A stretch of DNA of 18,450 bases from Phototrophicales bacterium (GCA_002794515.1 PGTJ01000013.1:1-18450); one strand, 5' to 3'. Counted from the first letter of the stretch, positions 6,683-15,229 are shown. Numbers and translations: made by a program. The notes: a model not told the origin generated them from the sequence alone.

Positions 6683-8113
6683 ATGGCACAAACACTGTTT
6701 GAGAAAGTATGGAATCAACATCTGGTAAGACCACAAACGGCGGATACACCTGCTGTTTTATACATTGATTTGCATCTCATTCATGAGGTGACCTCGCCAC
6801 AGGCATTCACCGTATTGCGTGAACGTGGCTTGAAAGTGCGTCGACCAGATCGCACACTCGCCACGATGGATCATAGCACACCGACAACACCACGTAATGC
6901 ACAAGGGATTATCCCCGTGTTGGATGCACAAGCGGTTTATCAACTCGATTTTCTCACTCGCAATTGCCAAGAATTCGGCATTCCGCTTTATGCACTTGGC
7001 ACAGAAAATCAGGGGATTGTGCATGTGATTGGTCCCGAACAAGGTCTTACTCAACCCGGTATGACGATTGTATGTGGCGATAGCCATACCAGCACACATG
7101 GTGCATTTGGCGCGTTGGCGTTTGGCATCGGCACAAGCGAAGTGGGACATGTCTTGGCGACACAATGTTTATTGCAAAATAAACCGCAAACAATGGCGAT
7201 TCGTGTTGATGGCACACTGCATGAAGGTGTTACAGCGAAAGATATTATTCTTGCGATTATCGCCAAAATCGGTGTAGGCGGTGGCACGGGATATGTGTTG
7301 GAATATATGGGGTCGGCTATCCGCAATTTGAGCATGGAAGGGCGCATGACCATCTGCAATATGTCTATTGAAGGTGGTGCGCGTGCGGGCATGGTCGCGC
7401 CAGATGAGACAACATTCGAGTATATTGCTGGTCGTCCATTTGCGCCCAAAGGAAGTGCATGGGATAAAGCGGTCAGTCAATGGCGCGCATTGCCAACAGA
7501 TGAAGGTGCGGTATTTGATGCCGAAGTGGTGTTGAATGCCGATGACCTTGTGCCGATGATTACCTATGGGACGAATCCGGGCATGGGGATGAAAATCACT
7601 GATCATGTGCCAAATCCTGCCGATTTAACCGATGTCAGTGCCAAAATAGCGCTGGATAAAGCGCTGAATTATATGGGATTACAACCCGGTCAATCGTTGC
7701 TCGGTCAACCGATTAATGTGGTATTTGTAGGGAGTTGTACCAATTCACGCATTAGTGATTTGCGCGAGGCGGCGAAGCTGATAAAAGGTCAAAAAGTAGC
7801 CGATGGTGTGCGAATGATGGTCGTACCGGGTTCGCAACGGGTGAAGGCACAAGCAGAAGCCGAAGGCTTGCATGAAATTTTCCGCGAAGCAGGGGCGGAA
7901 TGGCGCGAGGCGGGTTGTTCGATGTGCATCGCTATGAATGGCGACCAACTGCAACCTGGGGAATATGCGGTTAGCACCAGCAATCGTAATTTCGAGGGGC
8001 GGCAAGGCAAAGGTGGACGGACATTTTTAGCCAGTCCACTCACCGCCGTTGCCAGCGCCATCAATGGTGTGGTGACAGACCCACGTCTGATGATAGAACG
8101 GATGAAAGCGTAG
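6683..8113 (+). CDS. leuC: 3-isopropylmalate dehydratase, large subunit (also acts on citramalate)
   Basis: A 476-residue aconitase-family subunit that, with LeuD, isomerises 2- to 3-isopropylmalate. In an organism with CimA the same enzyme usually also converts citramalate to 3-methylmalate. The [4Fe-4S] ligands are C352 in GSCTNSR and C412 and C415 in GCSMCIAMN. CGDSHTSTHGAFG and SNRNFEGRQGKGG, here ending GRTFLASP, are further LeuC signatures. I chose ATG 6683 (MAQTLFEKVWNQHLV), the usual LeuC N-terminus. It has GAGGGA 9 nt upstream, whereas the in-frame TTG at 6650 would add 11 unconserved residues. The next gene, leuD, begins within about 8 nt of the stop. Confidence 0.96.
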   Translation: MAQTLFEKVWNQHLVRPQTADTPAVLYIDLHLIHEVTSPQAFTVLRERGLKVRRPDRTLATMDHSTPTTPRNAQGIIPVLDAQAVYQLDFLTRNCQEFGIPLYALGTENQGIVHVIGPEQGLTQPGMTIVCGDSHTSTHGAFGALAFGIGTSEVGHVLATQCLLQNKPQTMAIRVDGTLHEGVTAKDIILAIIAKIGVGGGTGYVLEYMGSAIRNLSMEGRMTICNMSIEGGARAGMVAPDETTFEYIAGRPFAPKGSAWDKAVSQWRALPTDEGAVFDAEVVLNADDLVPMITYGTNPGMGMKITDHVPNPADLTDVSAKIALDKALNYMGLQPGQSLLGQPINVVFVGSCTNSRISDLREAAKLIKGQKVADGVRMMVVPGSQRVKAQAEAEGLHEIFREAGAEWREAGCSMCIAMNGDQLQPGEYAVSTSNRNFEGRQGKGGRTFLASPLTAVASAINGVVTDPRLMIERMKA

Positions 8114-8121
8114 GGAATATG

Positions 8122-8742
8122 ATGGAAAAATTTCAGTCATTCACAGGAAAAATCGTGGCGTTGCCTATTAACGATATTGACACCGACCAAATTATCCCTG
8201 CGCGGTATCTGAAAGTGACCGATAAAAATGGGCTTGGAGAGGCGTGTTTTTCCGATTGGCGCTATAACAGTGATGGATCGCCCAAACCTGATTTTGTGTT
8301 GAATATGCCCCAACATGCGGGCGCACAAGTACTGATTGGTGGGCATAATTTTGGATGTGGTAGCTCGCGGGAACATGCGCCATGGGCGTTGATGGGGGCG
8401 GGATTTAAGGCGATTATCAGCACGTATTTCGCCGATATTTTCAAGAATAATGCCCTTAAAAATGGTTTGTTGCCGATTGTGGTGGATGATGAAACGCATA
8501 AACAACTCATCAGCCTCGCACAAGAAGACCCCAATACACAAATTGGTGTGGATTTAGAAGCGCAACAAATCACCTTGCCAGATGGTCGGAAAGTGACATT
8601 CCCGATAGATGGATTCTCGAAGTATTGTCTGTTGCAAGGTGTAGATCAGATGGGCTTTTTGCTCAATTTAGATCCTGATATAGCCGAATATGAGGCGCGT
8701 CATCCACAAAGGGTGAATACATTAGAACCTGTGGAGTTATGA
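8122..8742 (+). CDS. leuD: 3-isopropylmalate dehydratase, small subunit
   Basis: A 206-residue swivel-domain partner of LeuC that completes the isopropylmalate/citramalate isomerase. The N-terminus MEKFQSFTGKIVALP is followed by NDIDTDQIIPARYLK, the classical LeuD block. GGHNFGCGSSREHAPWAL is the substrate-binding loop, and FADIFKNNALKNGLLPI closes the fold. Length equals the ~200-residue proteobacterial-type LeuD. Two ATGs are adjacent in frame (8119 and 8122). The second gives better spacing (5 nt) to the TAGGGA at 8111-8116, which overlaps the leuC stop. The cimA start lies 1 nt after the leuD stop, so these genes are very tightly packed. Confidence 0.96.
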   Translation: MEKFQSFTGKIVALPINDIDTDQIIPARYLKVTDKNGLGEACFSDWRYNSDGSPKPDFVLNMPQHAGAQVLIGGHNFGCGSSREHAPWALMGAGFKAIISTYFADIFKNNALKNGLLPIVVDDETHKQLISLAQEDPNTQIGVDLEAQQITLPDGRKVTFPIDGFSKYCLLQGVDQMGFLLNLDPDIAEYEARHPQRVNTLEPVEL

Positions 8743-8743
8743 T

Positions 8744-10345
8744 ATGCAAAAAATCGCAATCTACGACACAACATTGCGTGATGGCACACAACGGGAGGGA
8801 ATATCCCTCTCGTTGCATGATAAGCTGAGAATCACCCAATTATTAGATGATTTTGGCATGACATATATAGAAGGTGGCTGGCCTGGGTCAAATCCGAAAG
8901 ATGCGGCGTATTTTGAGGCGGTGCGTGAATTATCGCTCAAACATGCCAAAATTGCCGCCTTTGGCTCGACATGCCGAAAAGAGAGCGACCCACAAACGGA
9001 TCCGAACATCATAGCATTGGTCGAGGCACAAACACCAGTGGTGACGGTGGTGGGCAAAACATCCATGTTGCACGTCACGGAGGTGTTACAGACGACACCC
9101 GCCGAAAATTTGCGGATGATTCGAGAGAGTTTGCGCTATCTGAAGTCGCTGGGCAAAGAGGTTATTTATGATGCCGAGCATTTCTTTGATGGAATAAAAC
9201 TCGACTTTGAATATTCGCTCGATACGCTCAAGGCGGCGGTAGAGGGTGGTGCAGATTGGCTGGTGTTATGTGATACCAATGGTGGGTCGTTGCCATGGGA
9301 AGTCGCCGAATATGTGCGTGTAGTCGCTGAGTGTTTTCCGAATGTCAAATTAGGCATTCACACTCATAATGATGGTGAATTGGCGGTTGCCAATTCATTG
9401 GCGGCGGTACAAATGGGTGCGACACAAGTGCAGGGGACGATTAATGGTTATGGTGAGCGCTGTGGAAATGCCAATTTATGCAGTGTTGTGCCAGATTTAC
9501 AACTGAAAATGGGGTATGATTGTGTTCCATATCATAACTTGAGCCAATTAACACGCTTATCGCGCACAGTGGCGGAGATTGCTAACCTTGCGCCAGATGA
9601 CCATCTGGCATATGTGGGCAAGAGCGCGTTTGCACATAAAGGTGGGATTCATGTGGCGGCGATTCGGCGCAATGTGGATAGCTATCAGCATATCAAACCC
9701 GAAATTGTGGGTAATGAAATGCGGGTTTTGGTCTCTGATTTATCTGGTCGGGGGAATTTGCTCAGTAAAGCCGAAGAATTTGGCATGAATGTGTCGCAGG
9801 ATGAGACGACACGGGTTTTGGATGAGATTAAAACGCTGGAAAATGAGGGGTTCGTCTTTGAGGGTGCAGAGGCATCGATTGCTGTGCGGTTGCGACGCGC
9901 ACAGCCCGACTATACACCGCTCTTCACATTGATTGATTTCACGGTTTTGGTCGAAGATAGGCGCGACAGAGGGGCGCTCTCTGAGGCGATGGTCAAATTG
10001 GATGTGAATGGTGATATTGTTCATACGGCGGCAGAGGGCAACGGTCCGGTGAATGCGTTAGATTTAGCCTTGCGGAAGGCGCTCATCCCACATTATCCAC
10101 AAATGGCAGATTTTCAATTGGTCGATTATAAAGTGCGTATTTTAGATAGTGATAAAGCGACAGCGGCGACCACACGGGTATTCATCGAGACGCAATGTTG
10201 TGGGCAACGATGGAACACAGTTGGTGCTGGGACGAATATCATTCATGCCAGTTGGTTGGCATTGGTGGATAGTATCGAGTATGGTATCACATTTTTGAGC
10301 ATGACTGATGAACAAGGCGAGGGAATTTCATCGGTTGTGGTATAA
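8744..10345 (+). CDS. cimA: (R)-citramalate synthase
   Basis: A 533-residue LeuA-like enzyme that condenses pyruvate and acetyl-CoA to (R)-citramalate, the entry to threonine-independent isoleucine synthesis. The start IAIYDTTLRDGTQREGISLS and YIEGGWPGSNPKD are hallmarks of the citramalate synthase family and differ from LeuA (GEQSPG, EAGFPA). R12 and D13, the HTHND metal motif (H206, H208) and GERCGNANL (N242) are present. SKAEEFG and the C-terminal LeuA-type allosteric domain (about 400-520) suggest isoleucine feedback, as known for the family. GGAG at 8733-8736, inside the end of leuD, serves as its ribosome site. Homocitrate synthase or a second LeuA is excluded by the GTQREG/GGWPGSNPKD signature and by the full leuA already present. 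Confidence 0.93.
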   Translation: MQKIAIYDTTLRDGTQREGISLSLHDKLRITQLLDDFGMTYIEGGWPGSNPKDAAYFEAVRELSLKHAKIAAFGSTCRKESDPQTDPNIIALVEAQTPVVTVVGKTSMLHVTEVLQTTPAENLRMIRESLRYLKSLGKEVIYDAEHFFDGIKLDFEYSLDTLKAAVEGGADWLVLCDTNGGSLPWEVAEYVRVVAECFPNVKLGIHTHNDGELAVANSLAAVQMGATQVQGTINGYGERCGNANLCSVVPDLQLKMGYDCVPYHNLSQLTRLSRTVAEIANLAPDDHLAYVGKSAFAHKGGIHVAAIRRNVDSYQHIKPEIVGNEMRVLVSDLSGRGNLLSKAEEFGMNVSQDETTRVLDEIKTLENEGFVFEGAEASIAVRLRRAQPDYTPLFTLIDFTVLVEDRRDRGALSEAMVKLDVNGDIVHTAAEGNGPVNALDLALRKALIPHYPQMADFQLVDYKVRILDSDKATAATTRVFIETQCCGQRWNTVGAGTNIIHASWLALVDSIEYGITFLSMTDEQGEGISSVVV

Positions 10346-10365
10346 TTTTTGACTGGATTTTTGAG

Positions 10366-10390
10366 GATGAACAGGGTAATCCTGTTCATC
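10366..10390 (+). repeat. Perfect hairpin between cimA and leuB, no U-tract
   Basis: GATGAACAGG (10366-10375) and CCTGTTCATC (10381-10390) are exact 10-nt inverted repeats around a GTAAT loop. No T-run follows, so intrinsic termination is unlikely. It sits 25 nt before the leuB start and just after a TATAAT sequence at 10341-10346 that overlaps the cimA stop. An RNA-stability element or an operator are both possible. Confidence 0.75.
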
Positions 10391-10415
10391 AGCATCATAC
10401 ATAGAGGACATGAAT

Positions 10416-11483
10416 ATGGTCAAAGCAACGTTGACGGTATTGCCCGGTGATGGGGTAGGTGTAGAGGTGATGGCATCGGCACAACGGGTTTTGGATGCCA
10501 TTGGCAAGCGATATGGGCATGAATTTGTATATCACGAAGGATTAATCGGCGGGATTGCCATTGATAAAACGGGCGTGGCATTGCCTGATGAGACGATTAA
10601 GCTGGCTGAACAATCGGATGCAGTGTTATTGGGGGCGGTTGGTGGTCCGAAATGGGATAATCCAACGGCTAAGGTGCGCCCAGAACAAGGGTTGCTCAAG
10701 ATACGCAAACATTTCAATTTGTTTGCCAATTTACGCCCTGTGAAAACATACCCGACATTGGTGCATCGTGTGCCACTACGCGCCGATTTATTGGCGGGCG
10801 TAGATTTGTTGTTTGTGCGTGAATTGACGGGTGGGTTATATTTCGGTCCGCGCCAAGAACAAGAAGATGGCGACTCGGCATATGATACGATGTTATATAC
10901 TGTTCCAGAAGTAGAACGGGTGGCACATGTGGCATTTCGGGCGGCGCAGGGACGGCGCAAAAAGGTGACATCTGTGGATAAAGCGAATGTGTTGGCGGCG
11001 ATGCGCTTGTGGCGCAAAACGGTGGTGAAGGTGCATGAAGATTATGCCGATGTGACGCTCGAACATGGCTTAGTCGATAGTTGTGCCATGCACCTGCTCA
11101 CCAGACCTGCGAGTTTTGATGTGATTTTGGCAGAGAATATGTTTGGTGATATTTTGAGTGATGAAGCCTCTGTATTGGCGGGGTCGTTGGGGATGTTGCC
11201 ATCGGCATCATTAGGAGATGGACGGTTTGGGTTGTATGAACCTGTGCATGGATCTGCGCCCGATATTGCGGGGATGAAAAAGGCAAATCCAACGGGTATG
11301 ATATTGTCTGTGGCGATGATGTTGCGGTATAGTCTTGGCTTAGAGACAGAAGCGAATACAATAGAATTAGCAGTAGAGAGTGCTTTAGCCGATGGTATCG
11401 TGACTGCCGACCTTGCAGATGCACAGACGAAGACGGTGGCAAACACCGATGAATTCACAGAGGCGGTGCTGGCACGTTTATAG
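10416..11483 (+). CDS. leuB: 3-isopropylmalate dehydrogenase (also 3-methylmalate dehydrogenase)
   Basis: A 355-residue NAD+- and metal-dependent beta-decarboxylating dehydrogenase. It oxidises 3-isopropylmalate to 2-oxoisocaproate (Leu) and, in the citramalate route, 3-methylmalate to 2-oxobutyrate (Ile). Visible motifs are LPGDGVGVEV at the N-terminus, GAVGGPKWD, the IPMDH signature EQGLLKIRKHFNLFANLRP (E..LL..R), RELTGGLYFG, SVDKANVL, ENMFGDILSDEASVL with the metal-binding Asp residues, and EPVHGSAPDIAG. VDSCAM replaces the common VDNAAM. ATG 10416 is preferred because AGAGGA at 10403-10408 sits 7 nt upstream. ATG 10410 is too close to it. leuB is the last amino acid gene of the operon, and the response regulator gene starts 18 nt after its stop. 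Confidence 0.95.
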   Translation: MVKATLTVLPGDGVGVEVMASAQRVLDAIGKRYGHEFVYHEGLIGGIAIDKTGVALPDETIKLAEQSDAVLLGAVGGPKWDNPTAKVRPEQGLLKIRKHFNLFANLRPVKTYPTLVHRVPLRADLLAGVDLLFVRELTGGLYFGPRQEQEDGDSAYDTMLYTVPEVERVAHVAFRAAQGRRKKVTSVDKANVLAAMRLWRKTVVKVHEDYADVTLEHGLVDSCAMHLLTRPASFDVILAENMFGDILSDEASVLAGSLGMLPSASLGDGRFGLYEPVHGSAPDIAGMKKANPTGMILSVAMMLRYSLGLETEANTIELAVESALADGIVTADLADAQTKTVANTDEFTEAVLARL

Positions 11484-11501
11484 ATAAGAAAGGACAGATA
11501 C

Positions 11502-12203
11502 ATGAAAATATTGGTTGTGGATGATGAAGAGGTCATTCGAGATGCACTGGAGCGCGCCCTCATCAAAGATGGTCATGAGGTGATGTCATCAGGCGATGGC
11601 TTAGAGGGGCTAAAGATTTTTCATGTATTTCGTCCCGATTTGGTTGTCTTGGATATTGTTATGCCCGGTATGGATGGTCTGACGGTGTGTAAACGTATTC
11701 GAGAAGTCGCCGATACGCCGATTATGATGCTTTCGGCACAAGCCATCACCGAAGAGAGCATCATAGAGGGGTTAAAAGCAGGTGCAGATGAATACATCAT
11801 CAAGCCTGTTGGGTTAAATGAATTTGTGGCGCGGGTGAATGCGTTACTCAGGCGGGCGCAGATGGTCGCCAGTGATAATGATCAAGGATACAACGATGGA
11901 TATTTGATGGTCGATTTGCATCGGCGACATGTGTATGTGCGTAATCAGAAAAAGCATTTGACCCCTACGGAATTTAAATTATTAGCCACGCTCATCGAGA
12001 ATGCGGGACGAGTTGTATCGCAACGGAGTTTGTTGGAGCAAGTATGGGGTCAGGAATATGTGAATGATATTTATTATCCGCGGGTGTATATCGCGCAATT
12101 GCGCCGAAAAATAGAACCAAACCCTGCTAATCCGATTTATATCCTCACCGAGCATCGGATTGGGTATCGGTTTGAGAAGCAAACACCGGGTAGTATTGAT
12201 TAG
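11502..12203 (+). CDS. OmpR/PhoB-family DNA-binding response regulator
   Basis: A 233-residue two-component response regulator. The receiver domain (1-118) has the acidic pair D7/D8, phosphoacceptor D51 in VVLDIVMPGMDG, the switch residue S78 and K101 in IIKPVG. A linker leads to a winged-helix effector domain (about 130-228) with LTPTEFKLLATLIENAGRVV, recognition helix residues around YPRVYIAQLRRKIE, and the wing HRIGYRFE. It probably acts as a transcription factor when phosphorylated by the adjacent kinase. AAAGGA at 11489-11494 precedes the ATG by 7 nt. Only 18 nt without a hairpin separate it from leuB, so read-through from the amino acid operon is possible. Its target genes are not shown by the sequence. 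Confidence 0.93.
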   Translation: MKILVVDDEEVIRDALERALIKDGHEVMSSGDGLEGLKIFHVFRPDLVVLDIVMPGMDGLTVCKRIREVADTPIMMLSAQAITEESIIEGLKAGADEYIIKPVGLNEFVARVNALLRRAQMVASDNDQGYNDGYLMVDLHRRHVYVRNQKKHLTPTEFKLLATLIENAGRVVSQRSLLEQVWGQEYVNDIYYPRVYIAQLRRKIEPNPANPIYILTEHRIGYRFEKQTPGSID

Positions 12204-12211
12204 CGCCTGCG

Positions 12212-14116
12212 ATGTTTCCATTAACGACAGTCACATTGCTCATCAATGGCTTAACGCTGGCATTGGCGTTAGGCTTTTTGATTTTAATATTATGGCAGAA
12301 CCCACGTAAAGAACAAAATCAGTTTTTTGCGGTTTTTTTGTTATTTCTGATTATCTGGAATGTGGGGTCGTTTTTGGTGCAATTTGGATTGGTGGCGGCG
12401 GATATTCCCGGTATTGGGGTATTTGCGCTGACATTAACGCAATTTGGATTTTCTGGGGCAAGTGTTGGTATTTATGTATTGACCACCACACTCATTGGCA
12501 TACAAAGCAAACAATTTCGGATATTAGCATTTTCTGGTTTAGGAGTATTTGCGGGGTATCAATTATTTTTATTGTCGATACAAGGTGGGTTGCTGAATAA
12601 CGCAATATCACTTGACTTGCAACTGCCAATGATTTTTGTGATATTTTATTTTATATTCGATGGGGCGACATTATTTCTGGTGTGGCGGTATCGCAAAAAA
12701 ATTGCTTCTGTGGGATTATTAGCGGGTATTTTATTATTCATATTGGGTCAGGGCTTCATCTTTTTTAATCCGCAATTGATTGTCGCTTCATTTGCCACGA
12801 GTTTGGGGTCTATAGGCGGTCTGATTATTGCGTTTTCGATTATCCGCAAAGAGATCATCGAGCCATTGGCAGAACGCGAAAATCAAGTGGAGACGATGCA
12901 CCGTTTGAGTGTGGCGATATCTAGTCAAGTAGCTTTAGACACGGTGTTAGATGAAATTGTTGGTCAAACGGCGCGCCTTTTAGAAGCGGATGCCGTAGGG
13001 ATTTTTTTGAAAGAGCCACCTAAACCGGATGTACAGGGGATATTTTTATTACGTAGTGGGTATGAATTACCCAAGTCTTATATGGGTTTGCAAATCACTC
13101 CTGCGAAAGGGCTGATAGGCACAGTTATCGATAGCCATAAAACCATTTATTTAGAAAATTATGGGCGTGATTGGCATGGTGAAGATGAGTTGCCATTGGC
13201 ACGCGATACCTTTGGGTCTGTGGTGGCTATTCCGCTTATTTATTCGGGGCATGTAATTGGGGTTTTATTGGTGGTGAATGGCAAGCATGGGCGTGTATTT
13301 GATAGACAAGATATTTATGTCCTTGAATTGCTGAGCGCACAGATCGCGATTGTTATTACGCATAGTCATTTATTTGATGAACAGAAAGAATTAGACAGGC
13401 TCAAGAGCGAGATGATACGCATGGCGAGCCATGACCTAAAAAATCCCCTGATGGGTGCGATGACCCAAATGGAATTATTGCGAATGGAATTGGATAGTCA
13501 CATCACTGAAGCGGTCGATAAGACCCTGAAAACAGTGGAATGGCAATTAGAGCGTATGAAACGCATCATACAGGGTGTTTTGGATGTTGAACGAGCATCG
13601 TTACTTGGTTTTGAGTGGGAAATTTGCACACCTGCACATATTATCGAGGATGTGTTGGCAGAATTGGCGCATCTGATTGATAACAAGAAGATTGCCATAG
13701 AGACGCATATTGAAGAAGTCCCCAATTTTAGAGGAGACCCGAAGCAATTTGAACGGGCGATTATCAATATTGTTGAGAATGCCATAAAATTCACACTGGT
13801 GAATGGTCATATTGTGGTCAGTGTATATTCTGAGGGACAATATGTGGTGTTTAAGATACAAGATAATGGTGTGGGGATTCCAAAAGAGATACAAGAGCGC
13901 GTATTTGAGCGATTTTATCGTGGACAGCAAGCCGGGGTTGAGCATATCACGGGAACAGGTTTAGGATTAAGCCTTGTGAAAACGATAGTAGAAAGTCATA
14001 AGGGCAAGGTTTGGTTGGAAAGTCAGCCACAACAGGGTACAACGTTCTATGTTCGTGTTCCAAGTCTTGTTAAATTTTCGGATAGTCAGAAAAACAACAT
14101 AAAGGAAGCAACATGA
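12212..14116 (+). CDS. Membrane sensor histidine kinase (7TM-GAF-HisKA-HATPase)
   Basis: A 634-residue integral membrane kinase, probably the partner of the preceding regulator. Residues 5-28, 37-61, 68-96, 103-123, 138-158, 167-185 and 190-212 form about seven hydrophobic segments. A GAF-like domain spans about 235-388. The HisKA helix has phosphoacceptor H407 in ASHDLKNPL. The ATPase domain shows the N box (N523 in NIVENAIKF), G1 DNGVGIP at 551-557, F box FERFYR and G2 GTGLGLSLVK at 581-590. The final ~20 residues are polar. It starts 8 nt after the regulator stop with no evident Shine-Dalgarno sequence, which suggests translational coupling. Its stop overlaps the next gene by 4 nt. The signal is unknown. 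Confidence 0.93.
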   Translation: MFPLTTVTLLINGLTLALALGFLILILWQNPRKEQNQFFAVFLLFLIIWNVGSFLVQFGLVAADIPGIGVFALTLTQFGFSGASVGIYVLTTTLIGIQSKQFRILAFSGLGVFAGYQLFLLSIQGGLLNNAISLDLQLPMIFVIFYFIFDGATLFLVWRYRKKIASVGLLAGILLFILGQGFIFFNPQLIVASFATSLGSIGGLIIAFSIIRKEIIEPLAERENQVETMHRLSVAISSQVALDTVLDEIVGQTARLLEADAVGIFLKEPPKPDVQGIFLLRSGYELPKSYMGLQITPAKGLIGTVIDSHKTIYLENYGRDWHGEDELPLARDTFGSVVAIPLIYSGHVIGVLLVVNGKHGRVFDRQDIYVLELLSAQIAIVITHSHLFDEQKELDRLKSEMIRMASHDLKNPLMGAMTQMELLRMELDSHITEAVDKTLKTVEWQLERMKRIIQGVLDVERASLLGFEWEICTPAHIIEDVLAELAHLIDNKKIAIETHIEEVPNFRGDPKQFERAIINIVENAIKFTLVNGHIVVSVYSEGQYVVFKIQDNGVGIPKEIQERVFERFYRGQQAGVEHITGTGLGLSLVKTIVESHKGKVWLESQPQQGTTFYVRVPSLVKFSDSQKNNIKEAT

Positions 14117-15117
14117 TTCGGATACGTATGGTTATTCTCGCAAGTTTAGTTTTGTTGGTTGCGTCAATGAGCATGGGTGTGTGGGGGCAATCTATAACAC
14201 CAACACCTGCGCCGACAAAGACACCAGTTCCAGAGACCACAGCCACGCCAGAAAGCACAGAAGAAGCCGATATCACTGATAATACGAGCATCACCCAACC
14301 GTTTACTCAGACGGACTTATCGGTTTTGACGGGTAATGTGCAACGTCCAAACGGGATACAATGGTTTGAGAACTTTTTGTATACCGCTTGTACAGGTGAT
14401 TGGACGTTGTATCGGTTGCAATCGAATACAGGTGAGACGATTACATATAGTTATGGTGTCCGAAGCGCCCATACCCTTTATGTCGAAGATAATGGCGGGA
14501 TTAATTTGTGGATACCCGATTATGATTTAGATAGCATTGTGCGAATTAGTCGGCAGGGGTCGCCTGTGACGGTCGTACCCGATATTCCCAAGCCGTGGGG
14601 CATTGCTTATTTGGATGAAACACACTTTTTGGTGACGAGCATCTCAGACAATGCGATTTATATGGTGGGTCGTGATGGCACATCAGAGGTATTGTTAGAT
14701 GGCTTTCGGTCGCCAACGGGGTTAGTCGTCACGGATGATTATGTATTTGTCGTCAATAATGGCAGTTCCAGACGATCGATTGAATGGATAGATAAAGCCA
14801 GTTTAGTGGCGAAAGAGCCTGTAGAAGCGCAACCATTGCTCAGTGGTGTGCAAAATGCCACAAATTTGGTTTTGGCAGGGGATGGTTATCTGTATTTTGC
14901 TTATGCACTTGGCACACGGGGATTAGTCGGACGAGTAGATCCCACTGTTTGTATAGAAAAAGGTGGTTGTACAAACGATGAATTTCAGATAGTCATTTAC
15001 ACAGAACTTGCCGCACCACTTGCTGGACTAACTGTCTCAGATGATATGCGTTTATTTGTTCATACCATATATCGTCCAGAAATTTACTGGGTAGATTTAA
15101 ACAAACTGAACGGATAA
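14113..15117 (+). CDS. Secreted beta-propeller-like protein of unknown function
   Basis: A 334-residue exported protein. Residues 1-25 form a signal peptide: the basic start MIRIR, a hydrophobic core VILASLVLLVASM, and a likely cut after GVWG. A Thr/Pro/Glu-rich linker (about 27-60; TPTPAPTKTPVPETTATPE) follows. The rest has repeated short beta-type units such as RPNGIQWFENFLYTACTGD, PWGIAYLDETHFLVTS, SPTGLVVTDDYVFVVNN and APLAGLTVSDDMRLFVH, which resemble NHL/SMP-30-like beta-propeller blades. I recognise no specific catalytic motif. Two Cys near the end (CIEKGGC) could form a disulfide. It overlaps the kinase gene by ATGA with AAAGGA 6 nt upstream, so the two are co-translated. It may be a periplasmic or surface accessory sensor for the kinase (inference). 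Confidence 0.8.
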   Translation: MIRIRMVILASLVLLVASMSMGVWGQSITPTPAPTKTPVPETTATPESTEEADITDNTSITQPFTQTDLSVLTGNVQRPNGIQWFENFLYTACTGDWTLYRLQSNTGETITYSYGVRSAHTLYVEDNGGINLWIPDYDLDSIVRISRQGSPVTVVPDIPKPWGIAYLDETHFLVTSISDNAIYMVGRDGTSEVLLDGFRSPTGLVVTDDYVFVVNNGSSRRSIEWIDKASLVAKEPVEAQPLLSGVQNATNLVLAGDGYLYFAYALGTRGLVGRVDPTVCIEKGGCTNDEFQIVIYTELAAPLAGLTVSDDMRLFVHTIYRPEIYWVDLNKLNG

Positions 15118-15229
15118 ATTGACACATCACCTACCTGTTCTGATTGCATCCGTTAGGGATTATTTCCCTAACGGATTAGACAAGAGTAATCCGATGATTG
15201 CAATCAGAACACCTATGTGATGTGTCAAT
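15118..15229. repeat. Nested ~112-bp imperfect palindrome at a convergent gene junction
   Basis: Outer arms ATTGACACATCAC (15118-15130) and GTGATGTGTCAAT (15217-15229) are exact inverse complements. After a partly matched 6-nt stretch, GTTCTGATTGCA (15137-15148) and TGCAATCAGAAC (15199-15210) are also exact. Overall 28 of 31 positions pair. Inside lie two competing hairpins: a perfect 12-bp stem, ATCCGTTAGGGA (15148-15159) with TCCCTAACGGAT (15165-15176), and CGGATTA (15172-15178) with TAATCCG (15187-15193). The + strand propeller gene stops 1 nt before the palindrome. The minus strand small gene reads through its right arm and ends in the inner loop. Neither strand has a U-tract. It could be a bidirectional terminator-like structure, a palindromic mobile element or a fold-back duplication. 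Confidence 0.85.

Noticed and set aside
15148..15176. 12-bp hairpin as an ordinary Rho-independent terminator
   Set aside because: The stem is strong but no T-run follows it on either strand. A termination role is possible but is not shown by the sequence, so it is listed within the palindrome.
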